The notes beneath the pieces were generated by a model. The model saw only the letters and a program-made list of their open reading frames with translations. It was not told where the DNA came from and did no database searches. From assembly GCA_028345575.1 (NCBI GenBank), contig JAOMDR010000002.1, positions 1-64,000 of the forward strand: a stretch of DNA of 64,000 nucleotides. Reading direction: 5' to 3'. Position 1 is the first letter of the stretch; every line of letters starts with the position of its first letter. A program made the translations under genes and the position numbers. Below, piece by piece: positions 56,201-64,000 of the stretch. This DNA comes from Candidatus Nitrosopelagicus sp. Its GTDB lineage: Archaea > Thermoproteota > Nitrososphaeria > Nitrososphaerales > Nitrosopumilaceae.

Positions 56201-57463
56201 AATATTTTTAATATGTTCTAATAATTCAGATATTGGAATTTGATTTTCAGTTCTATCAGACATATTTCTAACAACTACCACATTTTTTGAAAATTCATCT
56301 GGCCCTACAATAATAACAAATTTAGAATTTGTAGATTGTTCCATTTGTTTTTTTAGCGCTCTACCAGAAAGATCAATATCAGTCAGTATAGAATTTTCTC
56401 TCAGTAAAGATGCAATTTGAATAGCATTTGGTTTCATTTCATCATTTACATATAATACAGATATTCTAACATCTTGTATTTTAAATGTGGAATTTTGATT
56501 TTCTAATGCTAACATGATTCGTTCAACACCTCCAGCGACTCCAGTTGCACCAAGATCATTTCTTCCAAAAACAGATGGTAAATTATCATATCTTCCACCA
56601 CCAACCAAAGCACCTATGTCAAAGGTTTTATCGAATGCTTCAAAGACTACTCCAGAATAATAATCAAGACCTCGAACAATTCCAAAATTAATCTGAATAT
56701 TATTTACATTACGATTCTTTAGAGATTCAAATAACATTGTTAATTCAGACCAGTTCTCAAATTTAGTTACATCTAAAATTTTAGATATTTCTTCAGGAGT
56801 GCCTTTTAATTTAGAGAATTCGATAATTTTTTCTAATTTTTCCTTAGCATAGCCTTTTTTCTCATATTCAGAAATAATTTCTTGTTTCGATTTTTTTTGT
56901 ATTTTATCAATTGCACGAAAAATATCAGATATGAGTTCAGGTTTATCAGATTCAAAGACAGATGAAACGTATGATTGGACAATTTTTCGATGAGATATAC
57001 TGAGAATTATGTTTTCTAGACCAAGATTTGTGAAAAATTTTGATGTGAATTCAATAATTTCTGCATCAGTTTCAGTATTTTGTTTTCCAAAAATTTCAAT
57101 ATCCCATTGATGAAAAAATCTGTATCTTCCTTTTTGTGGTTCGTCATATCTCCATACACCACCAAATGCAGATATTTTTGCTGGAAGTTTCATAGATTTT
57201 TGTCCAGCAGCATATCGTGTTAAACCAACTGTAAAATCAAATCTTAACGAAACTTCCCGATCACCTTTATCATTAAAAAAATAAACATCATCACGTATTG
57301 TAGGTCCACTCTTTGCTTCAATAACTGACATTAGTTCAATTGGAGAAGGTTCCATTAATTGAAATCCAAATATCTTTGAAGTTGAGAGAAATTTTTCTCG
57401 GATATACTCAATTTTTTCCATTTCAATATTTTCGAAATCTTTCATTCCTCTTGGTAGATCCAT
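56192..57463 (-). CDS. hisS: Histidyl-tRNA synthetase
   Basis: LPRGMKDFENIEMEKI, LRFDFTVGLTRYAA, GIVRGLDYYSGVVFE, VGGGRYDNL. Confidence 0.95.
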   Translation of the reverse strand: MDLPRGMKDFENIEMEKIEYIREKFLSTSKIFGFQLMEPSPIELMSVIEAKSGPTIRDDVYFFNDKGDREVSLRFDFTVGLTRYAAGQKSMKLPAKISAFGGVWRYDEPQKGRYRFFHQWDIEIFGKQNTETDAEIIEFTSKFFTNLGLENIILSISHRKIVQSYVSSVFESDKPELISDIFRAIDKIQKKSKQEIISEYEKKGYAKEKLEKIIEFSKLKGTPEEISKILDVTKFENWSELTMLFESLKNRNVNNIQINFGIVRGLDYYSGVVFEAFDKTFDIGALVGGGRYDNLPSVFGRNDLGATGVAGGVERIMLALENQNSTFKIQDVRISVLYVNDEMKPNAIQIASLLRENSILTDIDLSGRALKKQMEQSTNSKFVIIVGPDEFSKNVVVVRNMSDRTENQIPISELLEHIKNILM

Positions 57464-57545
57464 TTACAAAAAAAATTGAAACAAAGAATTTAGACTTTAC
57501 TGTCGTAGTTGTAACTAATTAATAACAGAATAACAGGAATATGGA

Positions 57546-57962
57546 ATGAGTTACAAAACATTAGAACATGCAACTGATGCAATAATTGAAGTGACAGCAG
57601 ATAATTTGAAAGAGGCATTTCAAATAGCAGGAATTTCAGTTATAGACACAATTTTAGACAGTTCTAAAGTTGAAGAAAATGATAGTAAAAAGCTAATTGT
57701 AAAAGGAAAAGATTTGAAATACTTGTTGTACAATTGGCTTGAAGAAATAATAATCTTAACCATTACCGATGGATTTGCTGGAAAAAGAATTCTATTAGAC
57801 GTAACAAAAAATGATGAATATCAAATTAATGCAGAAGTTTTTGGAGAGTTAATAGATTTGAAAAAACATGAATTCAAAGTTGAAATAAAGTCACCTACAT
57901 TTCATGAAATGGAAATTGATGAAAATAGTAAAGTTAGAATGAAATATTTGCTTGATTTGTAA
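57546..57962 (+). CDS. Archease (RtcB cofactor)
   Basis: EHATDAIIEVTADNLKEAFQIAG, DLKYLLYNWLEEII, KSPTFHEMEI. Confidence 0.88.
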   Translation: MSYKTLEHATDAIIEVTADNLKEAFQIAGISVIDTILDSSKVEENDSKKLIVKGKDLKYLLYNWLEEIIILTITDGFAGKRILLDVTKNDEYQINAEVFGELIDLKKHEFKVEIKSPTFHEMEIDENSKVRMKYLLDL

Positions 57963-57994
57963 TACAATAAATATTGTAATTAAGAGAAAAGATT

Positions 57995-58405
57995 ATGGAA
58001 GATGATGAATTTGAAAAAATACAGAAAAAACAATTAGAAGATTTACTTAAACAACAAAATCTTAACAATATTTTAGATAAGACACCAGTTATGGAATTAA
58101 CATCAGAAAATTTTAATCAAGAGATGGCAAATAATAATTTACTTTTGGTAGATTTTTGGGCAGAATGGTGTGGACCGTGTAAATCAATGCATCCAATATT
58201 TACCAGAATGGCAAAAAAATACAAACGTGTTAGATTTGCAAGAGTGAATGTGGATAATGCACAAGACATTGCAATGAAATATGGAGTTCAATCAATTCCG
58301 ACATTCATAATGTTCAGAAATGGAGAAATTGCAAATACAATGGTAGGAGCGGTAGGAGAACCAGGAATACACATGATTTGTAAAAAATTTATAGATAATC
58401 AATAA
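57995..58405 (+). CDS. trxA: Thioredoxin
   Basis: LLVDFWAEWCGPCKSMHPIF, YGVQSIPTFIMFRNGE. Confidence 0.94.
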   Translation: MEDDEFEKIQKKQLEDLLKQQNLNNILDKTPVMELTSENFNQEMANNNLLLVDFWAEWCGPCKSMHPIFTRMAKKYKRVRFARVNVDNAQDIAMKYGVQSIPTFIMFRNGEIANTMVGAVGEPGIHMICKKFIDNQ

Positions 58406-60180
58406 CCATAAACTGGATTGGTTTCTCTTTGTATACGAACAATTTCATTAAGTGTTTGTAATTCTTCAGAAGAAAGTTTGTGAGCATATTTTTTCAAGAG
58501 TTGCTTTGCTTCGGATGGAGATGGTAAAGTATAGAAAACATCTTCTTCATTTACCTGTCGTCCAATTGTAACATTTTGTACTGAGCAGGCAACCTCTTCA
58601 CCAGTTTTAACTTCTTTTACGGTTTTACCATCTGCTTCAAGAGAATGAATGTTGCCAATTTTTTTACCAGTTTTATTTGTAAATGCAATTTTTTGTCGAA
58701 GTATACCAACATCTACACGTATACCAAACACAGCAGGATTGTTGTTACGAAAAGTATAACCTTTTAGAAAAGTAAATTTTGATATCGGAGTGAATTCTTT
58801 AAAAATAGAGTTTTCAAGATCAGATTTGTCATCATCTACCCATTGTGAGTAAGTATCAATTAGACTGTAGATTACTTTATCTTCAAATACTCTTATGTGA
58901 CTTTCATCACATTCAGTTTTTGCATCATCAAATACTTTTACATTAAATGCCAAAACGACTCCAAGGTGACGATCTTTATCTTTAATGGCTTTTGCTTGCA
59001 TTACATCTCTACGTGTAACAGGACCGATGTCTGCTTTTGCTATAGGAACTTGTTGTCTTCTAAGCATTTCAGTAATTGCTTCCAATGAACCAATTGTATC
59101 ACATTTCAGAATCACTCCAGTTGTTTCAGTATCAATAAAAACAGATTCCATTTCAGATTCAAGTGTTTTTTTGAATTCTTCGGTAGTCTCTTGATTTGAT
59201 GATGCATAAACAGTAGTGCCTGGAAGAACTCCCTCTAGATCTGGCGATGCAATTTTTATTCCTGCTGCTGCTTGTACTTCATCTATTGGTTTGAATTTAT
59301 CTCGCGGATCACGCATTTCATCCAAGGCTTTTGGTAGTAAGAGAGCTTTGGGTTTTGTGATTATTACAGAATCTCTTTTTGCAACAATAATGTTATCATC
59401 TTTTTTCAAATGACCATCAATTAGTATCATATTTGCAGTAGGACCTAATCCAACTTCATCATTTACTTCTAAAATAATTCCACGTGTTTGTTTTTCTTCT
59501 TGTTCAAGTTTTTTACCAAGAAATTGTTGTGTTAAACCAACTAAAACTGCCAATAATTCAGGTATTCCAACACCAGATCTAGCACTTACAGGTACAATTG
59601 ATATTTCTTTTTTGAAATCTTGTACTCGATAAAACGCTTCAGATTGATACCCCAGTATGGATAATGCACCAACAACATTATAGATCTGTTCATCAATGTT
59701 TGTCTGAATAGATGAAGGTTGTTTCTTTATTGCTTGAGATATGTATGCATCATCTGTTGCTTGCCAGCCAGATATCATATCGACCTTGTTTAATGCAACC
59801 ACGAATGGTACTTTACGACTTTCAAGAATTTTCAAGCTCTCATTTGTTTGAGGTTGAAATCCTCGATTAATGTCAACAACCAAAATTGCAATATCAGCAG
59901 CAGAACCACCTCTAGCCCGGAGATTTGTGAATACTTCATGTCCAGGGGTATCAATTACTAAAAGTCCAGGAACTTTGTTTTCTGCTTTTCCTAATTTTTC
60001 ATAAAGTGAACCACATAATTTTTGAATGACTTCATCAGGTAAGAAACTCGCTCCAATGTGTTGAGTTATACCACCAGCTTCTCTACCTTGTACGCCAGTT
60101 CCTCGAACTTTATCTAAAAGGGATGTTTTCCCTGAATCAACGTGACCTAATACAGCCACTATGGGTTGTCTTATACGCAA
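58399..60180 (-). CDS. infB: Translation initiation factor aIF5B
   Basis: RQPIVAVLGHVDSGKTSLLDKVRGT, IDTPGHEVFTNLRARG, ALNKVDMI. Confidence 0.95.
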   Translation of the reverse strand: MRIRQPIVAVLGHVDSGKTSLLDKVRGTGVQGREAGGITQHIGASFLPDEVIQKLCGSLYEKLGKAENKVPGLLVIDTPGHEVFTNLRARGGSAADIAILVVDINRGFQPQTNESLKILESRKVPFVVALNKVDMISGWQATDDAYISQAIKKQPSSIQTNIDEQIYNVVGALSILGYQSEAFYRVQDFKKEISIVPVSARSGVGIPELLAVLVGLTQQFLGKKLEQEEKQTRGIILEVNDEVGLGPTANMILIDGHLKKDDNIIVAKRDSVIITKPKALLLPKALDEMRDPRDKFKPIDEVQAAAGIKIASPDLEGVLPGTTVYASSNQETTEEFKKTLESEMESVFIDTETTGVILKCDTIGSLEAITEMLRRQQVPIAKADIGPVTRRDVMQAKAIKDKDRHLGVVLAFNVKVFDDAKTECDESHIRVFEDKVIYSLIDTYSQWVDDDKSDLENSIFKEFTPISKFTFLKGYTFRNNNPAVFGIRVDVGILRQKIAFTNKTGKKIGNIHSLEADGKTVKEVKTGEEVACSVQNVTIGRQVNEEDVFYTLPSPSEAKQLLKKYAHKLSSEELQTLNEIVRIQRETNPVYGY

Positions 60181-60186
60181 TGTGAA

Positions 60187-60588
60187 TCACTTGAATACCA
60201 CACTTACTTCTTTATCAAAGCTTTCTGTTGAATCAGATGCGTGGATGATGTTTTCAGTAAAACCTAAACCAAAATCACCTCTGATTGAACCAGGTTCAGC
60301 TTCAAAGGATTTTGTTGCACCAACCATTTGTCTAGTTGTAGCAACTGCATTATTACCTTCTACAACTGTAACAACAACTGGGCCAGATGTCATATACTCT
60401 AACAGTTCACCAAAAAATGGTTTGTCTTTATGAACTGAATAGAACTCTGTTGCTAATTCTTTTGTAAATGTGAACATTTTTAATTTTAAGATGGTAAAGC
60501 CCCTTTTTTCAAATCTTGAAACTATTTCTCCAACTAATTTTCGTTGGACACCATCAGGTTTTACAATGAATAATGTTTGTTCAGACAA
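60187..60588 (-). CDS. ndk: Nucleoside diphosphate kinase
   Basis: TLFIVKPDGVQRKLVGEIVSRFEKRGF, NIIHASDSTESFDKE. Confidence 0.95.
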   Translation of the reverse strand: MSEQTLFIVKPDGVQRKLVGEIVSRFEKRGFTILKLKMFTFTKELATEFYSVHKDKPFFGELLEYMTSGPVVVTVVEGNNAVATTRQMVGATKSFEAEPGSIRGDFGLGFTENIIHASDSTESFDKEVSVVFK

Positions 60589-60589
60589 T

Positions 60590-60793
60590 TTACTTCTTAA
60601 CTTTAATTCCGCCTTTAACGAATTTTTTAGTCCATTTGAATTTTCTAGGATCCCGTTTTAGATCAATTGCGTTTTTTTTACATTTTGCAGAACAGAACCA
60701 TCTTACAGTTCCATCATTTTTTACATTCATTGTTCCAGTACCTTTTGCTACAGGACGGTCACAAAAACTGCAAGGTTTTACTAATAGACTCAT
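60590..60793 (-). CDS. rpl24e: Ribosomal protein L24e
   Basis: CSFCDRPVAKGTGTMNVKNDGTVRWFCSAKCKKNAIDLKRDPRKFKWT. Confidence 0.95.
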   Translation of the reverse strand: MSLLVKPCSFCDRPVAKGTGTMNVKNDGTVRWFCSAKCKKNAIDLKRDPRKFKWTKKFVKGGIKVKK

Positions 60794-60802
60794 AATTTAT
60801 CA

Positions 60803-61027
60803 CTAATGTAATTTCTTTGCCTCACGTTCAGTTTCACGTAAAATTAAAACCTCTCCAACTCTAGGAGAACCTTTTACATTTCTAGTGAGAACACGGCCTT
60901 TGTCTTTACCTTCACGAACTTTAACTCTAACTTGAATAACTTCTCCTGCAATACCAGTTCTTCCAACAATTTGAATGATATCTGCAGGACTTAATTGATC
61001 AGATTCTGATTCTTTTTGTTGACTCAT
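60803..61027 (-). CDS. rps28e: Ribosomal protein S28e
   Basis: [57 protein letters not shown]. Confidence 0.95.
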   Translation of the reverse strand: MSQQKESESDQLSPADIIQIVGRTGIAGEVIQVRVKVREGKDKGRVLTRNVKGSPRVGEVLILRETEREAKKLH

Positions 61028-61410
61028 TCTTCAGTCGAGCCACCTTTCAATTTAGCTAGTGATGCAACTACTTCATCAACAATATGTGATGCATCTCCTG
61101 AATCTAATATAGCAGCGGCAGCTGATGTGACATCAATTCCAAGAGCCTTTCCTAGTTCTTGTTTACTTGGAACAAATGCATAGGCTGCTTTTTGTTCTTC
61201 ACAGATTAGTGGAAGATGGGCTACAACCTCTGGAGGTTCTACATCTTCTGCAATAATGATTAATTTACTAATTCCACGTTCAATGGCTTTTGTTGCCTCA
61301 TTTGTACCTCTGACAACTTTACCAGATGTGGCAGACACTCTTAGTGCTTCAAGGATCGGACTAACAAGTTCTTCTGGTGTTTCAGTTTTTACGTAATACG
61401 GTTTAGCCAT
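61024..61410 (-). CDS. rpl7ae: Ribosomal protein L7Ae
   Basis: [45 protein letters not shown]; start MAKPYYV at 61410. Confidence 0.95.
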   Translation of the reverse strand: MAKPYYVKTETPEELVSPILEALRVSATSGKVVRGTNEATKAIERGISKLIIIAEDVEPPEVVAHLPLICEEQKAAYAFVPSKQELGKALGIDVTSAAAAILDSGDASHIVDEVVASLAKLKGGSTEE

Positions 61411-61445
61411 TATGAGCATGCTCCAAAATGGTCTTAAATATGTTA

Positions 61446-62789
61446 TCAGGAGAGAATTGATTTGGTTTTTTCAACAAAATTAGAGATTAATGAATCAAGA
61501 TTTTGTTGAGAGCTTGATTCTCCATAAATTCGGATAATTGGTTCTGTTCCACTGGGTCTAATCATGATCCAATTGTTTTCATCCACTTGGATTTTGATTC
61601 CATCAGAGGTATTTGAATCAGGGAATTCTCTCAAAAGTTCTAAAATAACAGTTTTAGATTGATCCAAAGAACAGTCTATCTTTGTTTTAGTAGTAAAACT
61701 AGGTGGAAGGTTTTTGATGTTTTGACTAAGATTTGATTCTGATTTAGACAATAGATCTAACATTAATGCTAAAGTCATAGCACCGTCTCGTACATGATTA
61801 TGCTTTCCAAACATAAATCCTCCATTTTCTTCATAACCAATTAATGCATCATCAGTTACCATTCTTCTAGAAACTTCTACACTACCCACTTTTGTTCGTA
61901 CTACGTGAGAATTACTCTTTTCAACAATAGTTTCAATAATGTTACCAGAGTTTAGACAGGTCACTACTTGTGATTTTGGATATTGTTGAAGTAGATAATC
62001 ACAAAGAAGTAAAGCTGAACTATCACCTGTTAAGATTTTTCCAGTTTCATCACAGAAAATACTCCTATCACCATCACCATCAAATGCAATCCCAAAATTT
62101 GAATTTGTATCAGTAACTAAACTAGACAATTCTCCAAGATTTTGAGGAGTAGGTTCCGAACCACGACCTGGGAAATCACCATCAATATTTTCATTTATGG
62201 TGTAGACATCACATCCTAATTTTTCACATAATTGTTTAGCAGTAACAGATTGTGCACCATTTCCAAGATCCAGACAAACTTTGAATTTTTTTGCCTTAAT
62301 GGAATTAATATCTACTAAAGAAATTATTCCATCGATATATGTGGAAATAACATTTTTTTCTTCAAATGATTTACCAAATGTATTAGTTTTAATCCAATTT
62401 TTTTCATCAAAAATTTGCTCTATTTTTCGTTCATCCTCACGGGAGATTTCAACACCGTCAAATGCAACAGGTTTGATTCCATTATATTTTGCAGGATTGT
62501 GTGATGCAGTAATCATCAATCCACCATCATATCCTAATTTTTTTGTCGCATATTCTAAGCAAGGAGTAGGCACAAGTCCAGCCATATAGCAATCTAAACC
62601 TGAATAATTTAATGCCGAAGAAACAATTTTTGCGACAATTGGACTAGAATGTCTTCCATCATACCCTACCAGAATTTTTCCTTTTTTGAAATATGCAGCT
62701 AATGACATAACAAGATCATTAACAAACTCCAGTGTAAAATCTTCAGAGAAAACACCACGAACCCCATTTGTGCCAAATAATTTTTTCAT
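61446..62789 (-). CDS. glmM: Phosphoglucosamine/phosphohexomutase
   Basis: FGTNGVRGVF, MITASHNPAKYNGIKP, AFDGDGDRSIFCDE, RPSGTEPIIRIYGES. Confidence 0.93.
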   Translation of the reverse strand: MKKLFGTNGVRGVFSEDFTLEFVNDLVMSLAAYFKKGKILVGYDGRHSSPIVAKIVSSALNYSGLDCYMAGLVPTPCLEYATKKLGYDGGLMITASHNPAKYNGIKPVAFDGVEISREDERKIEQIFDEKNWIKTNTFGKSFEEKNVISTYIDGIISLVDINSIKAKKFKVCLDLGNGAQSVTAKQLCEKLGCDVYTINENIDGDFPGRGSEPTPQNLGELSSLVTDTNSNFGIAFDGDGDRSIFCDETGKILTGDSSALLLCDYLLQQYPKSQVVTCLNSGNIIETIVEKSNSHVVRTKVGSVEVSRRMVTDDALIGYEENGGFMFGKHNHVRDGAMTLALMLDLLSKSESNLSQNIKNLPPSFTTKTKIDCSLDQSKTVILELLREFPDSNTSDGIKIQVDENNWIMIRPSGTEPIIRIYGESSSQQNLDSLISNFVEKTKSILS

Positions 62790-62836
62790 ATTATCAATTC
62801 AATACCGATAAATTTGTCTGTTGTTGCACAATCCTT

Positions 62837-62921
62837 GCGGGTGTCGCCCAGCCTGGTCAAAGGCGCAGGGTTTAGGACCCTGTCTCTTAGGAGTTCGTGG
62901 GTTCGAATCCCACCACCCGCA
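62837..62921 (+). tRNA. tRNA-Leu (TAG)
   Basis: GCGGGTG...CAGGGTTTAGGACCCTG, long variable arm, GGGTTCGAATCCC...CACCCGCA. Confidence 0.95.
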
Positions 62922-62973
62922 TTATTTGATTTTTTTTACAAGATACCTTAAGCATATATGAGATTAAACAGAA

Positions 62974-63825
62974 ATGTCGGCATTGAAAAAAACATTAATC
63001 GGAATCACAGTTGTAGGAAAAGATAAAGAAGGAATTGTAGCTAATTTCACAAATTTTGTTTTTGAACGAAAGGGTAACTTAGAGAGAGTTAATCAAAATG
63101 TAATCAAAGGTCTTTTTGGAATGTATTTGGAAGCGTCATTCGGAAAAAAGATGGACATTAAGAGATTTGATTCTGATTTGGAAAAACTAGGTAAACAATT
63201 ACACATGGAAGTTAATACACATCATGAATCAAATTTACAAAAAAATATTGCTGTCTTTGTTACAAAGGAACCACATTGTCTTCAAACATTAATTCGTGCA
63301 CAAACGAAAAAAGAACTCAAAGGGAAGATTGCCGTAGTAATAGGTACAGAGAATACTCTTTCAGGAATGGCCAAAAAAGCAAAATTACCTTTTGTGTTAA
63401 TTAATGAAAAAAGTCAAGATAAAGCTGAAGCCAAAATTATTCAAGTTTGTAAAAAATATGATATTGATTTGATCGCATTGGCAAGATACATGAGAATATT
63501 GACACCAAACTTTGTTTGGAGATATCCAAACAGAATAATTAACATTCATCCATCTTTACTACCTGCATTTCCAGGAGCAATGGCTTATGCACAAGCTTTC
63601 GAAAGAGGAACAAAAATTATTGGGGTTACATCACATTATGTTACAGAGAATCTTGATCAAGGACCAATAATTTTCCAAGATTCATTTGATGTTAAACCAG
63701 AACATACATTGGAATCAATAAAACGTGCAGGACAGAAACTTGAAGCAGAGGTTTTGTTGAAGGCAGTAAAAATGCATCTAGCAGATAAATTAGAAGTTAG
63801 ATGGAGAAAAGTACATACAAAGTGA
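62974..63825 (+). CDS. purU: Formyltetrahydrofolate deformylase-like protein (ACT + formyltransferase domains)
   Basis: N-terminal ACT-like TVVGKDKEGIVANFTNFVFERKGNL; LARYMRILTPNFVWRYPNRIINIHPSLLPAFPG, GVTSHYVTENLDQGPII. Confidence 0.88.
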   Translation: MSALKKTLIGITVVGKDKEGIVANFTNFVFERKGNLERVNQNVIKGLFGMYLEASFGKKMDIKRFDSDLEKLGKQLHMEVNTHHESNLQKNIAVFVTKEPHCLQTLIRAQTKKELKGKIAVVIGTENTLSGMAKKAKLPFVLINEKSQDKAEAKIIQVCKKYDIDLIALARYMRILTPNFVWRYPNRIINIHPSLLPAFPGAMAYAQAFERGTKIIGVTSHYVTENLDQGPIIFQDSFDVKPEHTLESIKRAGQKLEAEVLLKAVKMHLADKLEVRWRKVHTK

Positions 63826-63829
63826 TTTG

Positions 63830-64000
63830 ATGATTATTCGTGATCAATTTGATCCTGATTTGAGAAAGCTGATCAAAAAAAAGAAACAGATTGCCATCAT
63901 ACCAGTTGGCTCAATTGAACAACATGGTCCACATTTACCAATTTCAACAGATTCAGATATTGTAACAGAAATTTCATTACAATTGTCAGACAAGATAAAT
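63830..64000 (+). CDS. Creatininase-family amidohydrolase, 3' end outside window
   Basis: MIIRDQFDPDLRKLIKKKKQIAIIPVGSIEQHGPHLPISTDSDIVTEISLQL. Confidence 0.85.
   Translation, partial: MIIRDQFDPDLRKLIKKKKQIAIIPVGSIEQHGPHLPISTDSDIVTEISLQLSDKIN

Overview
The window is a 64 kb AT-rich, gene-dense archaeal chromosome segment. Gene content and order point to an ammonia-oxidising Nitrosopumilus-like member of Thaumarchaeota/Nitrososphaerota: an 11-subunit nuoABCDHIJKMLN cluster, an acetyl/propionyl-CoA carboxylase operon, rfcL, rfcS, mcm, GINS and hel308-like replication genes, an L7Ae-S28e-L24e-ndk-aIF5B cluster, and TBP. I support about 65 protein genes and 7 tRNAs (Met/Ile2-CAT, Glu-TTC, Asp-GTC, Lys-TTT, Ala-GGC, Ser-TGA, Leu-TAG). 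I found no CRISPR array, IS element, prophage or rRNA. The observations most worth following up are: (1) a transketolase N-subunit fused in frame to ribulose-phosphate 3-epimerase, in an operon with the transketolase C-subunit and transaldolase; (2) an unannotated C/D-box sRNA candidate directly downstream of tRNA-Met/Ile2; (3) a double palindromic operator overlapping the start of a PadR regulator; (4) one symmetric TATA palindrome placed equidistantly between argH and a DUF59 gene; (5) uncharacterised genes coupled to rfcL, including a Cys-rich protein and a membrane-tethered winged-helix protein; (6) a PLP-enzyme/rhodanese fusion; (7) a repetitive surface-type protein at the left edge. All functional calls come from reading motifs in the translations; no database search was run.
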